The position numbers were made by a program, and so were the translations under genes. Shown in pieces: positions 23,001 through 35,109 of a DNA stretch of 64,000 nt (its first letter is position 1; the number at the start of each line of letters is the position of its first letter). The notes below the pieces were generated by a model. It searched no databases and was not told the DNA's origin. It was given only the letters and a program-made list of their open reading frames with translations. Where the stretch lies: the NCBI RefSeq assembly GCF_963676685.1, contig NC_092348.1, forward strand, positions 15,350,867 through 15,414,866, in the 5' to 3' direction. The stretch is from Mytilus edulis. Its lineage: Eukaryota; Mollusca; Bivalvia; Mytilida; Mytilidae.

Positions 23001-26000
23001 ATAATTGGCAGATCTATTTTAAAGTAAAAATACATCATTGGGTCATGTAAGATAACTAACCAGCACATAATAGGGCATTGCTAGATGTTTCTTTTTCTTA
23101 CTTAAAATTATAAAAATTCTTATAAATTTTCCTTTATTGATTTACAAAAAAATATAGGATAAATTCTACTAGCTATGTTAAACATTCATGAAAACTTGGT
23201 GGCACTTCTTTGCTCTTTGTAGAAAGTAACAGTTCCAAATATGTTTTTTTTAATGAATTTATTTTCTAAATGTAACCAGTAAGATATGATCCCCAGTGGA
23301 TATTTAAGAGTTAATCCTGATTAAAAGGAGAGTGATATATTTGGACTGACCCAAATACACATCTTTTCTGACCATGAAATCAATTAAAAAGAGGTGTAAT
23401 TCAACTCAACATCTTCATTCGTTTTCCCAAAGGATCATTGATCAATGGAATTTTCTGTCAACAGGAATAATTTGTGCAGAATCTGTCAATATTTTTGAAA
23501 TCGTATTAGCGATGAACATTGGAAAGGGAAGAAGTTTAATCCTACATGACATCAGATGACATAGTATAAAAGTAGCACTACTCAAATGAAAAAAAATTAA
23601 CGAAATATGGAAACCATCAGATACCAGTACAGGAAAATTAAAATATTCATTCTATTTATGCGCACAGCTCATAGCTTAAATATAAGTTTTTTATTTAAGG
23701 AATGACTGTAACATTTTTTCTATCTATGAAGATATAACATAAAAAATTTGGTGCACACTGAATAACGCGTGTAGCGGGTTATTTAACAGTGTGCACCACA
23801 TTTTTTGTTATTTCGAATAGACAGAAAAAATATTACAGTCATTTCTTATAATTTAATTCTAAATTCCATTTTAAACCATAGAAACCCATGAAAAAAAGTT
23901 GATGACGCCACGGTAACATGACTAAATTATGTCTATCGGCTCATAACAAAATAACGTCAGCCAATCAGAAGACGCGTTACATCTAAAATTAAATTATATA
24001 AAGTTAATTACAAGTCAGCAATAGAACTTATCAGCTTAATGATCACTGCAATAATCCAGGTAGAATAACTTACCCCGTCTCCTAAAACAAGTCTACCTTC
24101 AGCATCAGTGTTGTTTATTTCCACTGTTCTACAAACACATTTTAAATATATCATGATAGGATCAAGTAAATAAAAGAGTTACAATGTCCCCTGCATTGCA
24201 TATACTTTATCTGTTCTATCCATTGAACAAAAAAAGATTGCATTTGTATCTGATTTGACAGGTAATTATGCAAAATAATCAAATTCAGATTTAAGGTCAG
24301 TTAAAAACATGACATTGAACATCAGTTAGCATATAAATAGTTAGCTTAGCTGGTCATGTATCAACTTCCCTTATTTAGTATCATGTTACTCTGTCTTTAG
24401 TTCTTTCAGTGTAGAGTTTAGTTGGGTTTTTTTTGTATTGTTTGGCTCTTTTCTTTTATCTTTTATCTTATCTGTCATTTAACTTTTTAAAAGACTTACA
24501 ATCCTGAATACATTGTAAATACATCATCTGGTCTGCACGCTGTAGGTCCCACTGCATTCTCTGCCAGACAGAAGACAGCATGAAGATTCTCTTTAAAACC
24601 CTACATAAATAAAACGTTTATATGAAAAAACATATTGTCTTTCATTTGCCCATTATTTCAATACTGCCGACATACAATTACTCATCTCAACCATTAACTA
24701 GAGGCTCTAAAGAACCTGTGTCACTCACCTTGGTCTATGTGCATATTAAACAAAGGACACAGATGGATTTATGACAAAATTGTGTTTTGGTGATGGTGAT
24801 GTGTTTGAAGTTCTTACTTTACTGAACGTTCTTGATACTTACAATTATCTCTATCTATAATGAACTTTGCCCATTAGTAACAGGAAATTATTTTGTAAAA
24901 ATTTACCAAAATTTACCAAATTAATGAAAATTGTTAAAAATTTGCTATAAAGGGCAATAACTCCTTAAGGGGTCAACTGACAATTTTGGTGATGTTGACT
25001 TATTTGTAGATCTTACTTTACTGAACATTATTGCTGTTTACAGTTAATCTATATCTATAAAAGTATTCAAGACAATAACCAAAAACGACAAAATTTCTTT
25101 AAAATTACCAATTCAGGGGCAGCAACCCAACAACCAGTTGTCCGATTCATCTGAAAATTTCAGAGCAGATAGATCTTTACCTGATAAACAATTTTACCCT
25201 TTCAGATTTGCTCTTAATGCTTTGGTTTCAGAGTTATAAGCCAAAATCAACATTTTACCCCTATATTCTATTTTTAGCCATGGCGGCCATCTTGGTTGGT
25301 TGGTCGGGTCACTGGACACATTTTTTTAAACTAGATACCCTAATAGATTGTGGCCAAGTTTGGTTAAATTTGGCCCTGTAGTTTCAGAGGAGAAGATTTT
25401 TGTAAAAGGGTAACGACGACAGAAGACGACAGACGACAACGGACGCCAAGTGATGAGAAAAGTAAGGGCCAGGTGAGCTAAAAATGTTCCTTAGGTCAGT
25501 TTTAACGAAATTGATCAAGTGACAAATATCATTATATTCATTAAGGTTCTGTAAATAAAACCTTCATTTTGATAACAGTTAACCAGTGTCATATGGAAAA
25601 TTGAACCCCAAAGAAATGTTCAGGGGGTTCAATATTACATATGACCCTGGTATCAAGATTAATTAATCAAAATTCCTTTTACTACCAGATATTTTTGTGA
25701 ATAATTCTGTATTTATTTTTATTAAAATTCCTATTCTGACACTATTGATGTATTACAAATTTACCAGTTTAACTGCTGCATAGAAAGCTCCCAGTATTCC
25801 TGCTGCTCCACCACAATCTCTCTTCATACCACACATTCCTGTCTGAAATGTGACAAAAAGATGTTATAAAATACAGCAAAATCCATCCAAGCTTCATTTT
25901 TTTTTAAAAGAAAACATTATTCTAGTGTTACAGAAAATTAACTTGGACTTTTATAGAAAAGAAAGGGACCTAAACAAAATCAGATTTAGAAAAAAAAGGT

Positions 26001-29000
26001 CTGAGATTTTTCTTCTTTATATTATTGTTCATTTAAAGGTCACAGCTTCACAATTTCTGTACATTAATATATAATACATGTAATAATTTAATTTTAAATG
26101 TAACACATCTTCTGATTGGCTGACGTTGTTTTGTTTATCATATCATAGACACAATTTTATCATGTGACCATGACGTCAACAACGTTTTTTCATGATTTAC
26201 GCCCGTTTAGAATGAAATTTAGAATTAAATTATAAGAAATAACTGTAATATTATGTCAGTCTATTCGAAATAACATAAAAAATGTAGTGAACACTGTTAA
26301 ATAACTCGCTTCACATGTTATTCAGTGTGCACCACATTTTTTATGTTATTTCTTCATAGACAGAAAAAATATTAGTCATTCCTTAATTAATATTTTATGA
26401 CAGCTACATAGATTAAAAATAAAACTATTGCAAGAATAAATATTAAACACAGCCTTACAATGGCAACACATTTTTTATTTATTTTTTCTATTGCTTTAGT
26501 CATTAATAGAGTAAAGTTATAAAGCACCTTATGCAACACAAAAAGTGATGAATGTTAAATTATAAATAGCATTAAAATGTCCATCAACAAATAATAGTCT
26601 TGCTCGTTTAAAGATATCAAAATTTACAAAAAAATAAAAATAAATTTCTTTAAATTACAAGGCTAATCAAAATTATCAAAAAAAAGACTGAGATCTTACC
26701 TTTGTTTTTATACATAATCCACCAGTATCAAAAACTATGCCTTTTCCAACCCAGGCAATGGTTTTGGTGGCAGTAGTGGGTTTATAACTGAGTACAGCTA
26801 AGGCTGGGGCATTGACAGCAGCTTTACCCACATTATATATTCCTGAAGATAGAATTAAAACAATCATTTAAACATTTTATTAAACCTCCTATTGATGCAT
26901 TGATAGCAGCTTTCCCCACATTATATATTCATGAAGATTCAATTTGAACAAACATCTAAACATTTTATTGAACCTCCTACTTTTATGTCCCATTTATGGG
27001 CATTATGTTTTCTGGTCTGTGAGTCCGCCTGTTCATTTGTCCGTTTGTCCGTCTGTCCTGCTTCAGATTTAAGTTTTTGGTTGAGGTAGTTTTTGATGAA
27101 GTTGAAGTCTAATAAACTTGAAACTTAGTACACATGTTCCTTATAAATGATATGATCTTTCTAATTTTAATGCAAAATTAGAGATTTTACCCCATTTTCA
27201 CGGTACACTGAACATAGAAAATGATTGTGCGGATGGGGCATCTGTGTACTTAGAACTATAATTTGTCTGGGAAAATTTCTCCTACGCAAATTCTTTGTGG
27301 CAGTTGGTTTGATGAATTATGTAGCCAAATATCCCAGGATTTAGTTTTGACCCTCAGATATTGGCTGTGGATTAGAGCCAGTAAAATATTCAACAATATT
27401 TTCACTCTGCCTTTTATGAACTTTTCAATTTTAGTGGTACATACTAATAAAGAAATATATTAACTTTTACCTCAATAGATTTCTATTTTATATTTGTCAA
27501 CTGAGGACATTTGTAAGACAATTAACTTTTGATAGAAAATTAAAACAAAATATTGAAGATTTTCATAACAATTTGAGTACATGTCAACATGTGGCCTTCC
27601 ATAATAAATATGAGACTGAACCATAATAAATATAAGTCTATACCATAATAAATATGAGTTTATTCAATAATAAATATGGGTCAATTCCATAATGATCATG
27701 AGTTTATTCTAGATGTCAATCTCTAAACAGTTGTGATAGAGACCACCACAGAACTGCCATCAACTTCTAATTCCTTTCAGATTAAACAATATTTTGAAGT
27801 AACTGTAGAAACTAGACACTTGCCTCCAAATCCTCTTTCATTTAACTCTTCCCCTGCAATAACCATTGGTTTTATTCCTAATTCTTTACCTACTTCATTA
27901 ATTTCCTGAAACACAGTTAATGTGAAAAATGAAAACATTATGCTTATCAACATAATAATATTTAAAAACAAAAATATATGCATGTGAATAAGTCACAATG
28001 TCCTGTTCATCTGATCACATTAATACGAAGTCTAAACCCTAGTTTGGCATATATCTTTTTTAATACCACACCTTAATTAACATGCATACTTTTAATTCAA
28101 TTTGATGTGACCACAAATTTGGTGAAAAGTGGAAAGACCTAATTAAATGTGCTTAGATGTCTTTAAGACAGCTTAAATCATATTTTATCTTGTTCCATTC
28201 AATATTATAATCAGGGCCAAATAAGGAAGGCCCTTATCGAACTTACTCCTTTGGTTGAGGCAACCTCAGTTAGATAATGGAAACAATAAAAAAAATCAGC
28301 ATTTTTTTTTTTCATTTAAAAAGGGGCATAATTCTAGACACCACCCAAATTCAAACATGATCTGTGTTTTGTGATAATATTAAATAAGAATTGTGTAAAT
28401 AAGTTTCATAATGCTTGGTTGAGGCAAACTAATATTTAGAGAATGGAAACTTATTTTATGATGCAAGTATGCATGTACTGATGTACAAGCAGATAAGTGT
28501 AACACTTAATGCCCCCTCCCCTGCAACAGGGGTAGCCCAATGCGGCCAGCTTCAACTCTTGTCATTTTACTCTAATATTTTTAACAGCAATTAGTTTGTT
28601 TTCAATACTGTATCAGACTTTATTTTACCTTGCACTGCTGGCCTGCAATGTTAAAACTTTCCTTTTAAATATTTTCAACTATAAACGTTTTATTAGGATT
28701 TCTATTAGTTCATATTAAAGTAATGTTAATTTGTTAATATTAATTGCATTGTTAAAATGTTAAACGTTTACGATTACTGTAGGAGATGTGTTTATTGGAT
28801 AATGAGAGTATGCTGTTACATTTGAGCCGCATTTCTATATAAACTTTAACTTTAAAGGTTTTATTGTTGAACAATTTGCCATTTCATATTACCTGTATCA
28901 AACAGTATATGTATAATATGTATTATAAATATATCAGCCAAAAACAGAAATAAATTTCATTTAAGGCCGTTTTTCTAGAAATTTGTCATCTTTTTCAACC

Positions 29001-32000
29001 AAATTTGATGATTTTGGTTGCAAAGTAAAGACTATAGTATATCTAAAATATTTCAGCAAAAAATATTTGTGGACAAGAGGTGGTGCCATTTTTTATTTTT
29101 TAATAAAACTGAGAAATTATTTTGCAAAATTATGTAAAGCAGCATGCATTAACAAATTCACCAAAGTCTAATATACATCACTTATTGCACATAAGTTCAA
29201 AATCTTTTTGAACTGAAACAATTAGGCATTATAAAATACATTTTCATAAAATCTTCACAACAGCTTTGCAGTTAAAATCTTTCAGACTTTTAGGGTCAAA
29301 ATTATGAGTTAGTGAAACAACCCCTCAATAACTTGATATTAATAAGTTCTAAAGCTAAATCATTACCTCTAGGAATGTATTAGTATGCATAATATTACAT
29401 GGTATATCCACTATCTTTGCAGAAAGCCTTATACCATGAGCCTGAGCTGTAAGACAGTCTAATTCTGATTGTGAGAGTGGTGTCTGACTGTCTTCGTTAG
29501 CCAAAAGAAACTGTACAGTGACATTCTGTGGAGAGACAGATGCTGACTTGCCCTGGTAAAGAGGCAGTGCTCTTGCAACTGCACATCCTGTTGCAACTAC
29601 ATCTTTTTTCTCACAAACAATCTGAAAAACAACAAATCTATTTGAGAATGCTCCTGAAAAAAAAATGGCCACAAAAACTTAGATGGTTCATGATCTTTTA
29701 ATTTACACAAGGTATAGAGATATATAGATTCCACCACTACAACAAGTGTGTAATGATATTTCTCCACTTGAGACAGTTAAATTTCAATATTTAAAGCATG
29801 AGTCTTGCCAAGCATTTTAAATGATTAAAATCAAACTGTTGAGAGTGGAGAAATATAGTTATACACAAGTTATAAAGTGGTGGAATTTCAGGAAGTTGTT
29901 TTTTATATGTGATATCATCAGGCATATTGACCTTTTTCATGACGTCACATTAGGAAAATTCAGAAGAAACCAAGAAAATTTGACGTCATAATTGAATTTT
30001 GATCGATGATTTGTCAAGAACAGATATTTCAATATAATGAGGAGAAATATTTTTCTCACATCTATCAAGAAATGTGAAAATAGCACAAAAATTGGAGAAA
30101 TTTTGTGATTTTACTTTTTACATAAATATTGTCAGCAAATGAATTTCTGCAATCAGGAGTAAGAACATCATTGCATGTAGCTTGTTCCTACAAATTAAAT
30201 CAAAACGGTAGACCATTTCCATTCTCAATTTCACTTTCAAGTTCTGTTCTTCAACAGAAAAGTTTGTCAACTATACACACCTTTTATGACATCATTTATC
30301 AGATAGAGGGGACTGCCTGCTTTCCTGAACTATTAAAGTTCATGAAGCTTCTTCGTGATTGTCATTATGCAGGATAAACTAGAAATCATCTTTGTTCCAT
30401 GGGTACTTAAAGACATTTCCCTAATGACAGCAGTGCTACATGTGTTAATTCACTCTCCAGTGCAGACATCATATTCGTTCCATTCAATACTTCCTAACAC
30501 TACAGTCAATATTAAGTGCAGTTTGCAGAGCATATATGAGATGAATATGAACTCTGCGCCAGAGATTAGTGCTTATTATCAATTTTAAGAATTAAATTAT
30601 CCAGAATAATCATATTTTGCAACGGCAAGATCACATAACATGGAAAGAAAGTGATGATGCCTCTTAACCATGTTAACGCATGTCTAGAATCATGTTCACT
30701 AGAAATTCAACAATTTCAAGAGTGGTCTATTAAATGACATGTCTGCTCTGTAGCTGATCTATCTAATCCAGTTGTGAAAAGTACTATTTGTATTGAATGT
30801 ATAATGATGTTTGAAAATTCAATGCGACAAATAAAAGCGAAGCTTCAGATGATACTGAGATTCAATGAAATCCCTGGCCCCAGTTTTGTTCAAATGTATA
30901 AGAAGTACATCTTCAAAAAACATGCTGTTAATATATCTTTGCTAAAATATATTTATTTTTTAAGTGAAACTGGATTGCATTATTAGAAAATCTCAATATT
31001 TTGTAAAAAAAAAACAAGCATTTTAACTATTTCACAAATCATAGGATCATAGATGGTTAAAATCTGTACATGAATAAAACTACCATGGAAAATCCAGCAT
31101 GTTTGTTGAAGATGTACTTCAAAATGTTATTTACAGTAGTTTATCTCTTGTGGTCAATATCCACTAATATGGTAACGGATAACATGTGGATTTTATATTA
31201 AATCGGAGATTTAGGAACCTCATTTATCGTATAAGGATACATATTAAAAGGAAATATTTTTTTCTAAATAAAATAAAGCAGTCACTCCAAATTTAAAAAA
31301 AACATTCTTTAATATGTCACATTATTTTTCACTGTCACTAATTTACAAGTCTAACCCTTCTTTAAAAAGTAAACATATATTTTAAACAACAATGAAAGAG
31401 TACAGTACCACTACAAATTCATCTCCTCCACGTAGACAGCTCTTGACCATTTTAGTTAAAGCATGAGCCCTGGATGGTGTGTTATGACGACTACATTTGA
31501 CAGGCAGCTGAGCTAAAGTGGCATTGTTCAACCATAAAGCACAAATTTCTGAATTAGAGTCTAAAGCTTTCTTGAAAGTCTGAAAACAGAAAATATTTTG
31601 AATATGGCAAGCATAAACTATCCACAAAAAATGAACTAATAATAAACTATTGCATGTACCTAGGATATCAATGATCCCATTGTATTGATGTGAGAACAAA
31701 AATTGTCAATATATCCCACAAGCATGACAAAACATCTACTTTTTACAGTCAAACTAAATACTCTCCTTTTTCTAAATGTCTTTAATCATAAACAGATCAG
31801 ACATAATAGTTTTTTTTTCCTTTTCAATAACTGATCTGGTATATTACAATTTACAGAGAGAAATATATACTTTTTAAGTTTAAATGTAGCTTTTAACTAG
31901 CTGACACTATATACAAGTACTTTTAGTTCTGTACTTAAGTGTCTTTTTTGTTTTTAGGGATGTATAAATTCCTTGCCATGTCCAGTCAGTGTTTTTGTAA

Positions 32001-32769
32001 GATGTTTTTCTGCTTTGATGATGTCAAGTTAAGCCCTTTTTAACAAGTTTTGGTTGTTGGTTCTTATTTTGTACTGTTACACCACTGTCCCAGGTTAAGG
32101 AAAGGTTGATACCTTCAAACTGTTTTACCCCGACACATTCAAATGAGCCTGTCCCAAGTCAGCAGCCTATTGTTTAGTGGTTGCCATCGGTTTGTTGTCT
32201 CATTGAAACTGTTTGTTGTTGATGACATATTGTTTTGATACCTGTGTATTGTTGATTGCTGCATGAGCTGTCTAGATGTCTGTTTAGATATTTTTTGTTG
32301 TCTACAGCTAATTGATATATACCCCACTTCACACTGGTTTTTTAAAATGTTTGACTTTATATAACTCATACCTCTTCATCAACTCTTGGTTCTAACTTAA
32401 CTTCACATCACTATACTTTCTATAACTCATACCTCTTCATAATTTTTTTGGTTCTAACTTTACTTTCACATCACTATACTTTATTTAACTCATACCTCTT
32501 CATCAACTCTTGGTTCTAACTTTACTTTCACATCACTATACTTTATTTAACTCATACCTCTTCATCAACTCTTGGTTCTAACTTTACTTTCACATCACTA
32601 TACTTTATATAACTCATACCTCTTCATCAACTCTTGGTTCTAACTTTACTTTCACATCACTATACTTTATCTTTGATAAGTATCTAGGCTGTCCAATAAT
32701 AAGTACTGAATTTTTTTGAGGGTCTGAAGGAGTTAGAGTCCCTTCAAACTTTAAAGTAGCAGCCACCAT
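17079..32769 (-). CDS. NPEPL1: Probable aminopeptidase NPEPL1 (peptidase family M17), 12 coding exons
   Basis: Complete gene; the exons join in phase to 516 residues (human about 523). Exons: 32,620-32,769; 31,409-31,579; 29,367-29,621; 27,824-27,905; 26,700-26,842; 25,765-25,842; 24,500-24,600; 24,074-24,128; 22,590-22,671; 19,046-19,209; 17,804-17,914; 17,079-17,237. The M17 site is intact: K253 and D258 in VGKGIVFDTGG, K265 in GGLCIKTK, D276 in MKRDCGG, and D335, E337, R339 in NTDAEGRLVL, the positions of the two-metal site and catalytic Lys/Arg of leucine aminopeptidase. The family removes N-terminal residues from peptides, usually as a hexamer in the cytosol. All introns are GT-AG except that after 27,824, which is GC-AG. 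An acceptor (ttttttcag) lies 7 bases before ATG 32,769, so a 5' UTR exon exists upstream. Orthology rests on start-to-end similarity, including GERATGYGVALL near the C terminus. Confidence 0.95.
17320..17580 (-). repeat. 'gggcat...ttttctg' dispersed repeat, minus copy
   Basis: 'catggatgccccatccgcac', 'ggcattaaaattagaaagat' and 'gacttcaacttcatcaaaa' are the complement of 27,000-27,250 and 53,280-53,690. It lies in the last NPEPL1 intron. Confidence 0.75.
19309..19480. repeat. Two-copy 85-bp tandem repeat beside the 84-bp satellite
   Basis: 'tatgagtttgtgacaacaaa' begins both units. The unit shares 'attacctatagtt'-like text with the neighbouring satellite, so the satellite may have arisen from it. 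Confidence 0.75.
19500..22560. repeat. 84-bp satellite array (about 36 units) in an NPEPL1 intron
   Basis: The unit 'attcataccacatctttttatgttcatattac...' is 84 bases in its main type, marked 'ggtctctggttttctcattg'. A second type, marked 'ggtttctgggggagctcattg' and usually 'gctaacaacc', is 88 bases. A run of about 22 virtually identical 84-base units fills 20,450-22,250; the second type clusters at 19,930-20,440, with single units elsewhere. Because 84 is a multiple of three, the plus strand shows a 660-codon open frame (20,300-22,282) of a 28-residue repeat. It has no codon features of a real gene and runs antisense to NPEPL1. The array ends within 30 bases of exon 9 (22,590). Confidence 0.97.
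23374..23530 (+). pseudogene. LINE reverse-transcriptase tail fragment
   Basis: The open piece reads HLHSFSQRIIDQWNFLSTGI...ESVNIFE, resembling the 'F.qRvv..WN.LP..vv.a.svn.FK' tail of non-LTR retroelement RTs. It is short, with no upstream RT, inside an NPEPL1 intron. Confidence 0.45.
23692..24003 (+). mobile_element. Palindrome-cored MITE, copy 1 (family C)
   Basis: Core inverted repeat: 'taacataaaaaatttggtgc' against 'gtgcaccacattttttgtta', with gtgcacactgaataac/gttatttaacagtgtgcac near the centre. Then a conserved tail 'cgtcagccaatcagaag'. A second copy in the opposite orientation lies at 26,078-26,395. Confidence 0.8.
24695..25490 (+). repeat. 'aggctctaaagaacctgtgtc' dispersed repeat, full-length copy
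   Basis: Runs from 'aactagaggctctaaagaac' through 'aggggcagcaacccaacaac', 'cctttcagatttgctct' and 'ccatcttggttggttgg' to 'gggccaggtgagctaaaaa'. Both ends carry a 'gctcacct(t/g)g'-like word in inverted orientation. No coding capacity. In an NPEPL1 intron. Confidence 0.8.
26078..26395 (-). mobile_element. Palindrome-cored MITE, copy 2 (family C), inverted relative to copy 1
   Basis: Its reverse complement follows copy 1 nearly base for base, from 'ttaaggaatgact' through the palindromic core to 'cgtcagccaatcagaagatg'. Divergence is about 10-15% by eye. Confidence 0.8.
26985..27250 (+). repeat. 'gggcattatgttttctggtctg' dispersed repeat, copy 2
   Basis: 'ttatgggcattatgttttct', 'gtccgtttgtccgtctgtcc' and 'cttgaaacttagtacac' match 53,290-53,690. 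Confidence 0.8.
27823..27824 (-). promoter_or_regulatory. Non-canonical GC splice donor of NPEPL1 intron 4
   Basis: On the minus strand the exon ends ...TTT GGA G followed by 'gcaagtg', a GC donor in the consensus AG|GCAAGT context. It must be used, because the next exon (from 26,842) begins GA ATA TAT and completes the Gly codon of the conserved GFGGIYNVGKAA segment. Confidence 0.85.
29727..29888. repeat. Foldback element in NPEPL1 intron 2
   Basis: 'attccaccactacaacaagt...atatttctccact' (29,728-29,770) is the imperfect complement of 29,838-29,887 ('agtggagaaatatag...aagtggtggaatt'). No ORF. Confidence 0.75.
29900..31400. other. Remainder of NPEPL1 intron 2, unexplained
   Basis: Contains three open frames of 70-82 codons (30,129-30,377; 30,355-30,588; 30,774-30,986, plus strand) with no domain I can name. 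They may be remnants of an old mobile element. Two 'gacgtca' words lie near 29,940 and 29,982. Confidence 0.3.
32050..32205 (+). repeat. Retroelement 3' non-coding fragment
   Basis: 'ctgttacaccactgtcccag' and 'gagcctgtcccaagtcagca' followed by 'cctattgtttagtggttgcc' match 1,577-1,700 in the same order. Confidence 0.75.
32364..32675. repeat. 61-bp tandem repeat (5 units) spanning the NPEPL1 exon 1 splice donor
   Basis: Units begin at about 32,364, 32,425, 32,488, 32,549 and 32,610 ('actcatacctcttcat...'). Each copy carries the last about 40 bases of exon 1 and its donor (minus-strand GAAGAG|gtatgag). The unit next to the coding exon supplies the true junction at 32,620; the others are copies inside the intron. 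Confidence 0.85.
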
Positions 32770-32779
32770 TCTGCAACTG

Positions 32780-34860
32780 AAAAAAGATGTATATTCAATG
32801 AAATTAAATTAAATCTTCGGTATATTTATTTTATCATGTTTTTGTATATATCTTTAACCATTTCAAATCAAAAAGTTGGATTTTTTAAGGCTTTTTATGG
32901 TTCATAAAAAATGTATAGTGCATGAAATGAAAGAATTATTGCTTAAATTATATCATATTTACTGGTAGTATTTGAAACTAATAATCATCATCATAGATCC
33001 TTTGCAATAAGATGAAGTATGACTTTAGGCTGATTTAATTAAAGAAAGTACACATTTTGACAAAGAAAAGGACAAAATCTTCAATAGCAGCATTCTTCCT
33101 GTGACCAATTGTTTAAACTAAAAAAAGATAAGACTGATTTTTAATTTTGATATGGACAGTCATGACAGTGTAATGAAAGACAATTTTTTTTTTAAATAAA
33201 ACAGTCCAAGTGCCAAAATTTTAATTACAATTCTTAAAATAAAAAAATATCTAAAAAGGTCTTTCTTTTCATTTTACAGTCTAGATAACAGAATTATGGG
33301 AAAACTGTAAAAACAGAAGTACTGTCTTCTTGGATATACTTATTGAGCACTTCACTTGGTAAGAAGTATAACATCTGAATATTCCAGTTAAGCACATTGT
33401 ATTCACAAAAGGTTCTAGCCCTAGCTCTGGGAATTGTGGTCAAACTTGAGTGGTGTATAACATTGTATAAAGAGACTTGATAGAAAATGTCTGTACTCAT
33501 TCACGTTTATGACAGTTGTTTTTCAGTTGTTACCTTTTTGTTGTTGTTGATATAGTCAAGGATTTAGTCTTCAGGTTTTATTGACTTTGTTTAGTCTACT
33601 TTGGAGTCCATACCTGCCAACTTTTCAAAATGCCCATGGGGGTTTTACGTGAAAGATGGTTCTTATAGTTCTACAAAACCTTCAAGGGGGCCTTCAAATA
33701 TATATATTCTAATGTGTTTTTTTTGTTTTTTCGTGCTTTAACAAGCTCATAGCCATTGTTAAATTAATTGTTTTCTTTAAAATAGTGGACAAAATTGCTC
33801 TTACAAAATTTCCACTTGGGAGCCTCCATGAGGGAAATCCCCCGCAAATAGTGACAGTTGGCGGGTATGGGAGTCTAGTACTTTTTATTCTTCTTTTAGG
33901 GTTTCCATGCCAGTATTCTTTCAAACAGATTGGTGATTATTTATGTTATTCATCCCATTTCTGGTAAAATTCATGTTGCTCAGTCAAATTTTCTCTGCTG
34001 TTTGTATCATTGTGTATTGACGGTCTTTTGTTGTTTTTTCTACAGAACTTATTGTTATTTGGGAATCTGTGACAATTGACCTGAGAATTTACAACACTCT
34101 ATGAGTTTAACTATTGATGACATATAATGATCTCTGTGTGGTATACATTTTCTAATGTCACATAAAATTTTAAAGGAACCTTTCGGATGTCCAGTAATGG
34201 CAAGCAAATAGTGATTAGGTGCATGGGGCTATTGTGTTGTCTGTTCTTCTTGAGTTTTGTTTTTCAACTGAAGTTGGATATAAGTATTGAATAAAAAAAA
34301 ATATGTAAACTAATTGGAACTGTAATCATGACAATACAGCTGTATTATAGTTCGCTCGGTAACTTCAGTTGCTCTTATATGTTGGTAGACCAGTCGGTTT
34401 TGGCAATGTATTCAAAGAAAGTTTTAAATCTTCTAATGGTGTTTTTTTCTTTTAAAAGGGAACCATACTGTCTCAGCATACACCTTATTGCTATTTAGTC
34501 CATTCCGGGAAAAACAGTCATTTATACAACTTCCTGTTTTGGGTCACCGGCCGAAAAAATGGAGGTCATCAGTAGTGAGCTGATGGAGAAAAAACTTCAG
34601 AAAGTGATCATCAAGAAACTTTGATATACATGTAGTATGATCCACTTTTTTCGAAATTAAAATTGAAGTAAAAAAATATTTTGTTTGAAGTATTTACGGT
34701 AGTTTAAACAGGTCTCATTAAAAAGTATCATGCATGGTGAATTGTTTAAACAGGGTCCCAGATAGCTTCAACTGGATGAAAAAGTTGTGTAACTTATCCG
34801 GAATGGAATAAATAGCGATTAGGTGTATTTTAACACTCTTTACTTTCTTCTATGTTTTCT
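32780..34860. other. Upstream flank of NPEPL1, no gene seen
   Basis: A 5' UTR exon for NPEPL1 is expected here or further up but cannot be located. 33,607-33,870 ('catacctgccaacttttcaa', 'gggaaatcccccgcaaatag') looks like a dispersed repeat. Other open frames are short and unsupported. Confidence 0.4.
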
Positions 34861-35109
34861 TCCAGCTCTGTTTTTCCTAGACTCAATATTATATTGCACA
34901 TTTTGTGCCTTACATGATTAACATTATTGCTGTTATAGCATGTATAGCTTCTGTGTCATCAGTATTAGTATTGTTTGTTTCTTCCCCCCCCCCCCCACCC
35001 CCCTCTCCTAGTTACGGTATTGCTATCAGAAAACCTCCCTTACTGCCTTATAAGTATGGTTTTGCAACAATTTATGTTATTGATAATCAGATATCTAGCA
35101 CTGTCATGA

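Noticed and set aside
30129..30986. Three short frames in NPEPL1 intron 2 as a nested gene
   Set aside because: No shared domain, no splice model and no homology that I recognise. They are recorded only as unexplained intron sequence.
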